Assembly (NCBI RefSeq): GCF_002920615.1
Contig: NZ_PQSU01000009.1
Span: 124,001-188,000 of the forward strand
Length of the DNA stretch: 64,000 nucleotides
Direction of reading: 5' to 3'
DNA from: Streptomyces sp. Ru62
Lineage (GTDB): Bacteria > Actinomycetota > Actinomycetes > Streptomycetales > Streptomycetaceae
Shown: piece after piece, positions 44,326 through 53,048 of the stretch
Layout: every line of letters starts with the position of its first letter
Position numbering within the stretch: the first letter of the stretch is position 1
Notes under the pieces: model-generated
Told to the model about the DNA's origin: nothing
Database searches by the model: none
Seen by the model: the letters and a program-made list of their open reading frames with translations, nothing else
Made by a program: the position numbers and the translations under genes

Positions 44326-45857
44326 CGCACTCCCCCGCACCGGACGACTCCGCTCCGCTCCGCCTCGCCAGTGCCCGGGGACGGTGGACCCTGCTGGCCA
44401 CCGTTCTGGGATCCAGCGTGGTGCTGCTCGGATCGACCGTCACCAACGTCGCTCTTCCGCGCATCGGTGACGACTTCGACGCCGACCTCGCGGTGCTCCA
44501 GTGGACGGTGAACGCGTACATGCTGACCCTGGCGGGTCTGATCCTGCTGGGCGGCTCGCTGGGCGACCGTTTCGGGCGGCGCCGCATCTTTGTTCTGGGC
44601 TTGGTGTGGTTCGCGGTGGCCTCCCTGCTGTGCGGTCTGGCTCCGGGCACCACCACGCTGATCGCCGCCCGAGCCCTGCAGGGCGTCGGCGGTGCTCTCC
44701 TCACGCCCGGCTCATTGGCGATCATCGAGGCATCCTTCCACCCGGACGACCGGCCACGCGCGATCGGTCTGTGGTCGGGCTTCGGCGGCGTCGGCGCGGC
44801 CCTCGGGCCGTTTCTCGGCGGATGGCTGGTGGACGGTCCCGGCTGGCGCTGGACCTTCTTGCTGAGCATCCTCCCGGCGCTGCTGTGCGTACCCATAGCA
44901 CTGCGCCACGTCCCGGAGTCCGTCGGCACGCCCAGGACGAACGAGGTCCTCATGGCCGACACGAGGGGCCGGCGGCGCATCGGTTTCGACATCGACGGCG
45001 CCGTCCTGGGCGCTCTGGCACTCTCCCTGATCACCTACGGGCTGACCGAGGCCAGAAACAACGGACCGATGGCCGTCGGCGCATCCGTCGCCGGTGTCGC
45101 GGCGGGTGCCGCGTTCCTCCGCGTGGAGCGCCGCAGCAGCGACCCGATGATGCCGTTGTCCGTCTTCTCGTCCCGGCAGTTCACCGCTGTCAACCTGATC
45201 ACCCTGTGCGTCTACGCGGGCACGGGCGGGTTCTTCTTCCTGACGGCTCTGCAACTGCAGATCGTCGTCGGGTACTCGGCGCTGGCAGCCGGTGCCGCCA
45301 TGCTGCCCAACACCGCGCTGATGGTGCTGTTCTCCTCCCGGTCCGGGACGCTCGCCCGGCGGCTGGGGCCGCGGACTCCGCTCACCGTCGGTCCGGTGGT
45401 GTGCGCGGCGGGCATGTTGATGATGCTGCGGGTCGGTCCGGGCGCGTCCTATCTCCGCGATGTCCTTCCCGCCCTGCTGGTGATGGGAGCCGGCATGGTC
45501 GTGATGGTCGCCCCGCTCACCGTGACCTTGCTGTCGTCGGTGGATTCCGCGAACGCCGGGCTGGCCAGCGGCATCAACAACGCCGTGGCCCGGGCGGCCG
45601 GGCTGGTGTCCGTGGCGGCGTTGCCCCTCCTGGCCGGGATGGGACCGGACGCCTACCGGTCCGACGCGGCCTTCAACACGTCGTTCGGCCGGGCGATGCC
45701 GCTGTGCGCGGGTCTGCTGGTCGTCGGCGCGTCAGTGGCCTTCGCCACGCTGCGGCAGACTGCTGCGGCTTCTCACCCGCTGCACGGACGGACACACAGC
45801 TGGCTGATGGAGCCTCCACTGGTGTCCCGCTTCACCCATCACCAGGTCGTCGACTGA
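44322..45857 (+). CDS. DHA2-family MFS drug exporter (14 TM)
   Basis: 511 residues from ATG 44322, overlapping the hydrolase stop. About fourteen hydrophobic segments; TM1 block GSTVTNVALPRIGDDFDADL, loop motif GSLGDRFGRRRIFVLG, TM4 ARALQGVGGALLTPGSLAII, TM5 motif C GVGAALGPFLGGWLVD. Related to actinomycete antibiotic exporters of the EmrB/QacA family. Translation probably relies on coupling to the hydrolase gene, whose frameshift would make ribosomes stop early, which could reduce exporter expression. Confidence 0.92.
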   Translation: MTHSPAPDDSAPLRLASARGRWTLLATVLGSSVVLLGSTVTNVALPRIGDDFDADLAVLQWTVNAYMLTLAGLILLGGSLGDRFGRRRIFVLGLVWFAVASLLCGLAPGTTTLIAARALQGVGGALLTPGSLAIIEASFHPDDRPRAIGLWSGFGGVGAALGPFLGGWLVDGPGWRWTFLLSILPALLCVPIALRHVPESVGTPRTNEVLMADTRGRRRIGFDIDGAVLGALALSLITYGLTEARNNGPMAVGASVAGVAAGAAFLRVERRSSDPMMPLSVFSSRQFTAVNLITLCVYAGTGGFFFLTALQLQIVVGYSALAAGAAMLPNTALMVLFSSRSGTLARRLGPRTPLTVGPVVCAAGMLMMLRVGPGASYLRDVLPALLVMGAGMVVMVAPLTVTLLSSVDSANAGLASGINNAVARAAGLVSVAALPLLAGMGPDAYRSDAAFNTSFGRAMPLCAGLLVVGASVAFATLRQTAAASHPLHGRTHSWLMEPPLVSRFTHHQVVD

Positions 45858-45877
45858 CACCCGGCGGGGCGCTCCGC

Positions 45878-45904
45878 TGTCACACGGGCGGACGCCCGCC
45901 GGTC
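45878..45904 (+). promoter_or_regulatory. ECF41-type promoter for cupin 1
   Basis: TGTCACA at 45878-45884, 16 bases, GGTC at 45901-45904, 78 bases before ATG 45982. Confidence 0.8.
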
Positions 45905-45981
45905 TCGTTGTAGAGAGGACCGCTGCTCAGCGGTTCGCGCCGGCGCGTCGTCACGCGTCGGCCGCAGGAAAGGAGCCAGAC

Positions 45982-46476
45982 ATGTCGTACCCGTACCCGG
46001 AGCAGAAGTACTGGGGAGAGGACGGTGAGGTCAGCGCCGTCTTCCGGCCGGCCACCACACCGCCGGACCTCGGTGAGAGCGGTACCGGGAAGGACGCCAC
46101 CCACTATCTGGCGACCACTGGTACCACGCGAGGCGAGTTCGGGCTGTACCGGGTGGAGATGCGGCCCAGGGCGGGCGGCCCCAAGACGCATTTCCACAAG
46201 CGGATCTCGGAGTCGTTCTACATCCTGGACGGCACGGTGCGCCTGTTCAACGGCGTGGAGTGGGTCGACGCGCGCAAGGGAGACTTCCTGCACGTCCCCC
46301 AGGGCGGGCTGCACGCCTTCCGGAACGACTCCGACGCCCCGGCCGACATGCTGCTCCTGTTCACCCCGGGCGCCCCGCGCGAGGAGTACTTCGAGCAGGT
46401 GTCGCAGCTGGCGCACGCCTCGGAGGAGGAGCGGGCCGCGTTCTTCGACAAGCACGACTCGTACTTCGTGGAGTAG
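45982..46476 (+). CDS. Cupin-domain protein 1
   Basis: 164 residues from ATG 45982 (GGAAAGGAG upstream). One cupin barrel: GGPKTHFHKRISESFYILDG (metal ligands His, His, Glu) and the second motif with VPQGGLHAFRNDSDAPADML (His). A C-terminal helix of ~35 residues (QLAHASEEERAAFFDKHDSY) is present. Single-domain cupins of this type are often dioxygenases, isomerases or sensor proteins. Monocistronic: own ECF41-type promoter and a long hairpin right after the stop. Confidence 0.9.
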   Translation: MSYPYPEQKYWGEDGEVSAVFRPATTPPDLGESGTGKDATHYLATTGTTRGEFGLYRVEMRPRAGGPKTHFHKRISESFYILDGTVRLFNGVEWVDARKGDFLHVPQGGLHAFRNDSDAPADMLLLFTPGAPREEYFEQVSQLAHASEEERAAFFDKHDSYFVE

Positions 46477-46484
46477 GAGACACC

Positions 46485-46554
46485 GACAGGCGGGGCCTTG
46501 CGCCCATGAAACCGCGGCGGTAGCCGGTTTCATGAGCGCAGGGCCTCGCCTGTC
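46485..46554. terminator. Long imperfect inverted repeat between convergent cupin genes
   Basis: GACAGGC...GGGGCCTTGCGC...CATGAAACCG pairs with CGGTTTCATG...GCGCA-GGGCCTC...GCCTGTC. Arms of about 30 bases with few mismatches around a 10-base loop. Starts 9 bases after the cupin 1 stop; likely terminates cupin 1 and, from the other side, may slow cupin 2 transcription ending at 46677. Confidence 0.8.
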
Positions 46555-46676
46555 ATGTGAACGGCCGGACCGGCACCTGGTGTCGCGGAGCACGGTGATC
46601 GGGCCCCTCGCCCACGGCACGGATATGCCGCCGTCCGCCGCCATGAGGCAGCGGACGGCGTGTGAACGTCTCGGGG

Positions 46677-47135
46677 TCAGGCGGTGGGCCGCGGTGCGCG
46701 CAGGTGGGCGCGCTCCTTGAGCTCCTGCTCGTCGACCAGCTCCAGCATGGGCTTGCCGGGGGCGCACATCATGGTGACGACGAATTCGGTCCTCTCGTCG
46801 GCGAGAGCGTTGCCGTCCTGGTAGTGGATGGCGTCGCCACCCGGTTCCCAGAAGGTTCCGCCGGCTTCGATGACGCGCTCGGGCTCGCCCTCAAGTTCGA
46901 AGCGGACCGCGCCCTTGATGACATAGCCGAACGCCGGTCCGGAGTGGCGGTGCGGCGGGGTGCCGGGGTCACCGGGCTCCCACTGGACGTGGATGGTCAT
47001 CGCCGAGGCACCCTCGGGAACGGTGATCGGCGAGGCGTCCTGGAGCATCTTCGCCGCTCGGGTCCAGCTCGGACCGTCCTCGCCGTCCGTTCCGTGACCG
47101 TGGCCGTGGTGGGCGTGCTGTGAGTTCTCCGACAC
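46677..47135 (-). CDS. Cupin-domain protein 2
   Basis: 152 residues from GTG 47135 (GGAAGG about nine bases upstream). N-terminus is His-rich (HAHHGHGHG), then the cupin motifs: GDPGTPPHRHSGPAFGYVIK (His, His, and Gly where Glu often sits) and GGTFWEPGGDAIHYQDGNAL (His). It resembles cupins that act with stress or quercetinase-like enzymes. The His-rich head may bind metal. Diverges from the NmrA-like gene 3; both have ECF41-type promoters. Confidence 0.88.
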   Translation of the reverse strand: MSENSQHAHHGHGHGTDGEDGPSWTRAAKMLQDASPITVPEGASAMTIHVQWEPGDPGTPPHRHSGPAFGYVIKGAVRFELEGEPERVIEAGGTFWEPGGDAIHYQDGNALADERTEFVVTMMCAPGKPMLELVDEQELKERAHLRAPRPTA

Positions 47136-47227
47136 TGAGTCGCACCTTCCGTGGTTCCACGTGCCCGGGCGGCAGATCCCGCCTGCACGTGGTCATGTCC
47201 GGTCGTTGAAGACCGCTCCTCCTCCTG

Positions 47228-47254
47228 ACCGGGTGCCCGGCAGATCTGTGACAC
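47228..47254 (-). promoter_or_regulatory. ECF41-type promoter for cupin 2
   Basis: TGTCACA at 47248-47254 (minus strand), 16 bases beginning GATCTGCCGG, GGTC at 47228-47231. Back-to-back with the plus-strand promoter at 47293, the two -35 boxes only 38 bases apart. Confidence 0.8.
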
Positions 47255-47292
47255 GGGTTGCGACCGGCGGCGGCCGGCACTCGTGAGCATGG

Positions 47293-47319
47293 TGTCACAA
47301 CGAGCCGATCGGTCCTGTC
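47293..47319 (+). promoter_or_regulatory. ECF41-type promoter for NmrA-like 3 / PDH operon
   Basis: TGTCACA at 47293-47299, 16 bases, TGTC at 47316-47319, about 94 bases before ATG 47413. Confidence 0.75.
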
Positions 47320-47412
47320 TAGCTGTGGTGAGCACGGTGGCGCGCCGATGTCCGCCACCGCCTTCGACGCATACCCAGCGGGGTCATCGGCCCCTGGACG
47401 GAAGAGATCCAG

Positions 47413-48153
47413 ATGAGAGTCGTCGTTGTAGGTGCCACCGGTCTGATCGGTTCCAGGACCGTCGCCAGGCTCCGGGACCACGGGGTGGAGGTCGTGCCGG
47501 TCTCCCGCAGACAAGGGGTCGACGTCAGCACCGGCCAGGGCCTCGACCAGGCGCTGCGCGCCGCCGAGGTGGTCGTGGACCTCACCGACGCACCCTCGCG
47601 GAAGCAGGAGACCAGCACGGCGTTCTTCACCACCGCGACGGGCAACCTCCTCAAGGCCGCCGCCGCGGCGGGCGTCGAGCACTACGTGGCGCTGTCGGTG
47701 GTGGGCGCCGACCGGATCGGCTCGGGCTACTTCCGGGCCAAGGCGGCACAGGAGGACCTGGTGCGGCACACCACCATTCCGTACTCCGTGGTGCGCGCCA
47801 CGCCGTTCCACAAGTCCGTGGCGGCCGCCGCGACGGCCGGCACCCGGACCGACGGTGTGCACGTGCCCCCGCTCCTGCTGCGTCCGGTCTCGATGGACGA
47901 CGTCGCCACCGCGGTCGCCCATGTCGCGGTGGGTCTACCGCGGTTCGAGGTGACCGAGGTCGCCGGCCCCGAAGAGCTCAGGTTCGAGGACGTCACCGCC
48001 GAGCTGCTCACCTTCCTGGGCCGGCGCGGCCCGGTGATCGCCGACGCGCAGGCCCCGTTCTTCGGCGCGGTGCTCCAGGAGCGGGCCCTCCTTCCCGGGC
48101 CGGACGCCCACGTCGGCCACCAGACCTTCAGCCAGTGGCTCAAGAACCGCTGA
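47413..48153 (+). CDS. NmrA-like NAD(P)H-binding oxidoreductase (paralogue 3)
   Basis: 246 residues from ATG 47413 (GGAAGAG upstream). [20 protein letters not shown], then [60 protein letters not shown] and [20 protein letters not shown]. Same family and similar length as the copies at 17350 and 34025. First gene of a probable operon with the pyruvate dehydrogenase E1 and E2 genes (113 bases to the next start). Substrate unknown. Confidence 0.88.
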   Translation: MRVVVVGATGLIGSRTVARLRDHGVEVVPVSRRQGVDVSTGQGLDQALRAAEVVVDLTDAPSRKQETSTAFFTTATGNLLKAAAAAGVEHYVALSVVGADRIGSGYFRAKAAQEDLVRHTTIPYSVVRATPFHKSVAAAATAGTRTDGVHVPPLLLRPVSMDDVATAVAHVAVGLPRFEVTEVAGPEELRFEDVTAELLTFLGRRGPVIADAQAPFFGAVLQERALLPGPDAHVGHQTFSQWLKNR

Positions 48154-48265
48154 GTCCGCCGGGCGGCGACGCGTCGTCACCCCCGATCCCCACCGACCGC
48201 CCCGCGGCGCCCACCGTGTCCGCGGCCGGCGTCGCCGGCACCCACGCAGTGACAGGAAGGCTGCC

Positions 48266-50953
48266 ATGAGTGATCCGTCCCGGCCCACCGAGACCTCTGT
48301 GATCAGCGAGCTCGATCAACTACCCGACCGTGACCGCGAGGAGACCGCCGAATGGCAGGCCTCCCTCGACGCCGTCGTGCGGAACGCCGGGCCGGAGCGG
48401 GCGGCCTACCTGATGCGGCGGGTGCACGAGTTCGCCGCGGCGTCGGGGGCGCCCCTGCCCGGACTGCTGTCCACGGACTACATCAACACCGTCCCGGCCG
48501 CCGCACAGCCGGAGTTCGACGGCGACCTGGAGATGGAGTCCAGGATCACCGCGCTCAACCGGTGGAACGCCGCGGCCATGGTCACCCGGGGTTCCCGGCT
48601 GGGACTGGGCGGCCACATCTCCACCTACGCGTCGGCGGCCTGGCTCTACGAGATCGGCTTCAACCACTTCTTCCGGGGCAAGGACGGTGACGGCTCGGGC
48701 GACCAGCTGTTCCTCCAGGGGCACGCCTCCCCGGGCATCTACGCCCGGCTGTTCCTCGAAGGGAGGCTCAGCAGGGAGCAACTCGACGGTTTCCGGCGGG
48801 AGGCGGGCGGACACGGCCTGCCGTCGTACCCGCATCCGCGGCGGCTGCCGTGGCTGTGGGAGTTTCCGACGGTGTCCATGGGGCTGGGCCCGCTCGGCGC
48901 GATCTACCAGGCCCGCTTCAACCGCTATCTGCAGGCTCGCGGTATCAAGGACACCTCCGCCTCGCGGGTGTGGGCGTTCCTGGGCGACGGGGAGACAGAC
49001 GAGCCGGAGTCGATGGCCGCGCTGACTGTGGCCTCCCGCGAGGGCCTGGACAACCTGACGTTCGTCATCAACTGCAACCTCCAGCGCCTGGACGGGCCGG
49101 TGCGGTCCAACTCGAAGATCGTGCAGGAGCTGGAGGCGCGGTTCCGCGGCGCGGGCTGGAACGTGGTCAAGACCCTGTGGGGCGAGGCCTGGGACCCGCT
49201 GCTGGGACAGGACACCACCGGCGACCTCGTGCGGCGCCTGGGCGAGGTGCCCGACGCGCAGATGCAGACGCTGGCCGCGCGGGACGCCGCGTACATACGG
49301 AAGAACTTCTTCACCGGTGACGCCCTGTCCGCCCTCTCCGCCGCCCTGAGCGACGCCCAGGTGATCGACCTGTTCGAGAACTCCCGCGGCGGACACGAGC
49401 CGTTGAAGGTGTACGCCGCCTACCGGGCCGCGGTGGAGCACCGGGGCACGCCGACGGTGATCCTCGCCCAGACGGTGAAGGGTCACACCCTGGGTTCGGC
49501 GTTCGAGTCCCGCAACGCCAACCACCAGATGAAGAAGCTCACGATGCAGCAGTTCCGTGAGATGCGTGACCTGCTGGGGCTTCCCATTCCCGACAGTGCG
49601 CTCGCCGGTGACCAGGTCCCGTTCTGGCACCCGGGGGAGAATTCACCGGAGGTGCGGTACCTGCGCGAGCGCCGGGCCGCGCTGGGAGGTCCCGCCCCTC
49701 TCCGGCGGGTGATCGCGAAGCCGCTGCCGGAGCCGCCCGCCAAGCCCTTCGAGGCGTTGGAGAAAGGTTTCGGCCACCAAGAGGTCGCCACCACCATGGC
49801 ATTGGTGCGGTTGGTCAAAGATTTGATGCGTGACGAGCGGACCGGAGCGCGCTGGGTGCCGATCATCCCCGACGAGGCCCGTACGTTCGGCATGGAATCG
49901 ATGTTCCCCACGGCCGGCATCTACTCGCCGCTGGGCCAGAACTACGATCCGGTCGACGCGGACCAGTTGCTCCACTACAAGGAGAGCACGACCGGACAGT
50001 TGCTGATCGAGGGCATCACCGAGGCCGGTTCCGTGGCCGAGTTCGCCGCCGCGGCGACCTCGTACGCCACGCACGGCGAGCCCATGATCCCCTTCTACAT
50101 CTTCTACGCCATGTTCGGCTTTCAGCGCACCGGCGACCAGTTCTGGGCGCTCGGCGACCAGATGGGCCGCGGCTTCGTCGTCGGCGGCACCGCGGGGCGC
50201 ACGACCATGACCGGTGAGGGACTGCAGCACGGGGACGGGCACTCGCACCTGCTGGCCGCCACCAATCCGGCGGCGGTCAGTTACGACCCGGCTTTCGCCT
50301 ACGAGATCGCGGTCATCGTCCGGGACGGTCTGCGCCGGATGTACGGCGAGCAGCCGGAAGACGTCTTCTACTACCTGACCGTGTACAACGAGCCGAAGCA
50401 CCAGCCGGCCATGCCCGCGCTGCCGGGTGTCGAGGAGGGCATCGTCCGGGGCATCTACCGGTATCGGCCCGCCGACCCCGCCGCGGCGGGACCCCGGCTC
50501 CAGTTGCTGTCCTCCGGTACGGCCATTCACTGGGCCCTGCGAGCGCAGGAACTCCTCGCCTCCGACTGGAACGTGCACGCCGACGTGTGGTCGGTGACGT
50601 CGTGGACGGAGCTGCGCCGCGACGCGATGCGCGCCGACGACGCCCGGATGCGCGGTGAGGATCGCACTCCGTTCGTCACCGGGGCACTGGCCGGTGCGCC
50701 GGGGCCGGTGCTGGCCGTCAGCGACTGGATGCGGCAGGTGCCCGACCAGATCAGCCAGTGGATCGAGCAGGACTATTACTCCCTGGGCACCGACGGTTTC
50801 GGTCTGTCCGACACCCGTGAGGACGTCCGTCGCTACTTCCACGTGGACGCCGAGTCGATCGTGGTGACCGCACTGGACCGGCTGGCCCGGGCCGGGCAGA
50901 TCCCCTTGGCGATCGTCGCGCAGGCCCGCGCCCGCTACGGCCTCGACCGGTGA
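48266..50953 (+). CDS. aceE: Pyruvate dehydrogenase E1, homodimeric type
   Basis: 895 residues from ATG 48266 (AGGAAGG upstream), full length for AceE. Thiamine-diphosphate motif from [20 protein letters not shown] to [13 protein letters not shown] (GDG...NCN). N-terminal [20 protein letters not shown] and [17 protein letters not shown], middle [20 protein letters not shown], and C-terminal [20 protein letters not shown] are AceE blocks. It decarboxylates pyruvate and passes the acetyl group to lipoyl-E2. Streptomycetes usually carry another aceE, so this accessory copy under stress-type control is likely a duplicate. Confidence 0.96.
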   Translation: MSDPSRPTETSVISELDQLPDRDREETAEWQASLDAVVRNAGPERAAYLMRRVHEFAAASGAPLPGLLSTDYINTVPAAAQPEFDGDLEMESRITALNRWNAAAMVTRGSRLGLGGHISTYASAAWLYEIGFNHFFRGKDGDGSGDQLFLQGHASPGIYARLFLEGRLSREQLDGFRREAGGHGLPSYPHPRRLPWLWEFPTVSMGLGPLGAIYQARFNRYLQARGIKDTSASRVWAFLGDGETDEPESMAALTVASREGLDNLTFVINCNLQRLDGPVRSNSKIVQELEARFRGAGWNVVKTLWGEAWDPLLGQDTTGDLVRRLGEVPDAQMQTLAARDAAYIRKNFFTGDALSALSAALSDAQVIDLFENSRGGHEPLKVYAAYRAAVEHRGTPTVILAQTVKGHTLGSAFESRNANHQMKKLTMQQFREMRDLLGLPIPDSALAGDQVPFWHPGENSPEVRYLRERRAALGGPAPLRRVIAKPLPEPPAKPFEALEKGFGHQEVATTMALVRLVKDLMRDERTGARWVPIIPDEARTFGMESMFPTAGIYSPLGQNYDPVDADQLLHYKESTTGQLLIEGITEAGSVAEFAAAATSYATHGEPMIPFYIFYAMFGFQRTGDQFWALGDQMGRGFVVGGTAGRTTMTGEGLQHGDGHSHLLAATNPAAVSYDPAFAYEIAVIVRDGLRRMYGEQPEDVFYYLTVYNEPKHQPAMPALPGVEEGIVRGIYRYRPADPAAAGPRLQLLSSGTAIHWALRAQELLASDWNVHADVWSVTSWTELRRDAMRADDARMRGEDRTPFVTGALAGAPGPVLAVSDWMRQVPDQISQWIEQDYYSLGTDGFGLSDTREDVRRYFHVDAESIVVTALDRLARAGQIPLAIVAQARARYGLDR

Positions 50954-51053
50954 GCGGCGGGGACACGCGACCGACCCCCATGACGCAGGTCATGAACGAC
51001 AGGAACCGGAGGGCCCTTGCGCCCTGCCGGTCCGTGAGGAGCTGAACGACATC

Positions 51054-52253
51054 ATGACGGTTACCGTCACCCTGCCGGCCCTCGGCGAGTCCGTCACCGA
51101 GGGCACCGTGACCCGCTGGCTGAAACAGATCGGCGAGCACGTCGAGGCCGACGAACCCTTGCTGGAGGTCTCCACCGACAAGGTCGACACCGAGATCCCC
51201 TCCCCCGCCACCGGTGTTCTGCTGAGCATCGCCGTCGCCGAGGACGAGACCGCCGAGGTCGGCGCCGAACTCGCCGTCATCGGTGCGGCGGACGCCGTCC
51301 CGGCGGCCCCACCGGCGCCCCCGGCCGAGGCCCCCCAGGCTGGCCCGGCGCCGTCTCCCACTCCTGCGCCGGCGCCGGTCACGCCGGCTCCTGCCGCACC
51401 CGTCGCGCCGTCGCCGGCCCCCGCACCCGAACCAACGGCGGCACCACGGGTGTCGGCGCCGCTCGCGCCGGTGTCACCCGCGCCCGCTGTGCCGTCCACC
51501 CCGGCGGCACAGGAGCCCGTGCTGCGCGGCCGGACGGTCCGGATGACCCGCATTCGGAGGGCCATCGGGGACAACCTGAAGAAGGCTCTGCTGGAGCAGG
51601 CGCAACTGACCAGCACGGTCGAGGCCGACGTCACCCGGCTCATGCGGCTGCGAAACCGGGCGAAGGACGGCTTCCTGGCCCGCGAGGGCCTCAAGCTGTC
51701 CCCGATGCCCTTCTTCGTCAAGGCCGCGGCCCAGGCCCTGAAGGCGCATCCGGTCGTCAACGCCAGGATCAACGAGGCCGAGGGGACGATCACCTACTTC
51801 GACACCGAGAACGTCGGCATCGCGGTCGACACCGAGAACGGGCTGATGACCCCGGTGATCAAGGCCGCCGGCGACCTGACCGTCGCCGGGATCGCCCGGG
51901 CCGTCCGCGACCTGGCCGACCGGGCCCGCAGTGGCCACCTCACCCCCGACGACGTATCAGGGGCCACCTTCACGATCTCAAACACCGGTTCGCGCGGCGC
52001 CCTGTTCGACACCGTCATCGTGCCGCCGAACCAGGCAGCGATCCTGGGCGTGGGCGCGACGGTCAGGAGGCCCGGGGTCGTGCGCAGCGCCGGCGAGGAG
52101 GTCATCGGCATCCGGGACCTGGTGCACCTGTCGTTGTCGTACGACCACCGGCTGGTGGACGGGGCGGATGCTGCTCGCTACCTGACCACGGTCAGGGAGA
52201 TCCTGGAGTCCGCGCCCTTCGAGGACGACCTGTACCCCGACGCCGGGACGTGA
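51054..52253 (+). CDS. 2-oxoacid dehydrogenase E2 (dihydrolipoyl acyltransferase), without E3-binding domain
   Basis: 399 residues from ATG 51054. Residues 1-80 are one lipoyl domain with the modified Lys in EVSTDKVDTEIPSPATG. Residues ~85-160 are an Ala/Pro linker. The catalytic domain starts about 165 (RMTRIRRAIGDNLKKALLEQ) and ends with the active-site block SYDHRLVDGADAARYL. I see no peripheral-subunit-binding domain between the linker and the catalytic domain, where most E2 proteins have one. Pairs with AceE upstream; no E3 gene nearby. Acetyl or another acyl group could be transferred. A strong terminator follows. Confidence 0.9.
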   Translation: MTVTVTLPALGESVTEGTVTRWLKQIGEHVEADEPLLEVSTDKVDTEIPSPATGVLLSIAVAEDETAEVGAELAVIGAADAVPAAPPAPPAEAPQAGPAPSPTPAPAPVTPAPAAPVAPSPAPAPEPTAAPRVSAPLAPVSPAPAVPSTPAAQEPVLRGRTVRMTRIRRAIGDNLKKALLEQAQLTSTVEADVTRLMRLRNRAKDGFLAREGLKLSPMPFFVKAAAQALKAHPVVNARINEAEGTITYFDTENVGIAVDTENGLMTPVIKAAGDLTVAGIARAVRDLADRARSGHLTPDDVSGATFTISNTGSRGALFDTVIVPPNQAAILGVGATVRRPGVVRSAGEEVIGIRDLVHLSLSYDHRLVDGADAARYLTTVREILESAPFEDDLYPDAGT

Positions 52254-52288
52254 GGCGTGCCGGCGCCCATGTGTGGTGCTCGTGAAAC

Positions 52289-52324
52289 AGCCGATGCGGA
52301 ACACAATGTTCCGCATCGGCTTTT
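52289..52324 (+). terminator. Rho-independent terminator of the PDH operon
   Basis: AGCCGATGCGGAACA (52289-52303), loop CAA, exact reverse complement (52307-52321), then TTTTC. Fifteen-pair stem, tight loop and U-run: a textbook intrinsic terminator, unusual for this GC-rich genome. Confidence 0.92.
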
Positions 52325-52372
52325 CTCAACGGGCCGGTACCCGGTCCGGCTGACCCGGAAGGCGGTCGGTGA

Positions 52373-52891
52373 TCACCGGTGCCCGGTGCGCAGGAAGCAG
52401 CTCCGCCGTCGGCCGGGCAGGCCGGCCCCCAGGTCACGCCCCTGGACCCAGGCGGTGACGGTGCCGCCCTCCTCGCTCCGGTGCACGGCGACGGGCACAT
52501 GGCGCAGGAGGGCGTCCATCCGTTCGTCGCCGGACAGGACGAGGCCGTAGAGCGTCGCCCAACCACCTCTGAGCGCGTGGTGGCCCAGGTGGTACAACAG
52601 GCGGGTGCCCAGCCCCTGCCCCTGCCAGGAGTCCTCGACCAGAAGCGCGGCCTCGACGGCCGAGTGGTCCGGCATCAGATGGCCCACAGCGACAATGCGG
52701 CCGGTGGTGTCCCGTGCGGCCAGGTGGACCGAGCCGGGGCGGCCCAGCAGAGCGGGCAGGTAGGTCTGAGGGTCGGCCATGGCCCGGTGGTAACGGCTCC
52801 ACAAGGTCTGTGAGGAGCAGCGACGATGCATCGCCACGACGGGAGCGAGGTCGCCGGGGCCTATGGGAATGATCCGCGGTTCGCGGCGCAT
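52373..52891 (-). CDS. GNAT-family N-acetyltransferase
   Basis: 172 residues from ATG 52891 (AAGGAC seven bases upstream). The acetyl-CoA binding motif A is ALLVEDSWQGQGLGTRLLYH (Q/R-x-x-G-x-G/A), preceded by RIVAVGHLMPDHSAVEAALL. An N-terminal block (MHRRCSSQTLWSRYHRAM) resembles the GNAT domains found beside or fused to acyl-CoA ligases in actinomycete lysine acetyltransferases (Pat-like). Substrate unknown. Convergent with the PDH operon, which could hint at acyl-CoA-linked regulation, but that is speculative. Confidence 0.85.
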   Translation of the reverse strand: MRREPRIIPIGPGDLAPVVAMHRRCSSQTLWSRYHRAMADPQTYLPALLGRPGSVHLAARDTTGRIVAVGHLMPDHSAVEAALLVEDSWQGQGLGTRLLYHLGHHALRGGWATLYGLVLSGDERMDALLRHVPVAVHRSEEGGTVTAWVQGRDLGAGLPGRRRSCFLRTGHR

Positions 52892-53048
52892 GGGCTTGTC
52901 CTTGCGCGGCCGGGCCCGGTGCGGGGTCGCATCGGCGGACCGGCGGTCGGGGGCACGGGGTTCGCGCACATGGAAGCGTGGAACGCCCACGGGACCGACG
53001 CGTGGACCCAACGGTCCGTGTCAGTCCCGCGGGCGTTACGCGGAAGGG

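Noticed and set aside
43365..45857. An 830-codon open frame that looks like a hydrolase-MFS fusion
   Set aside because: Only the first ~42 residues are hydrolase; the frame then reads the hydrolase gene out of phase before meeting the MFS start at 44322. It is a frameshifted gene followed by a separate gene, not a fusion.
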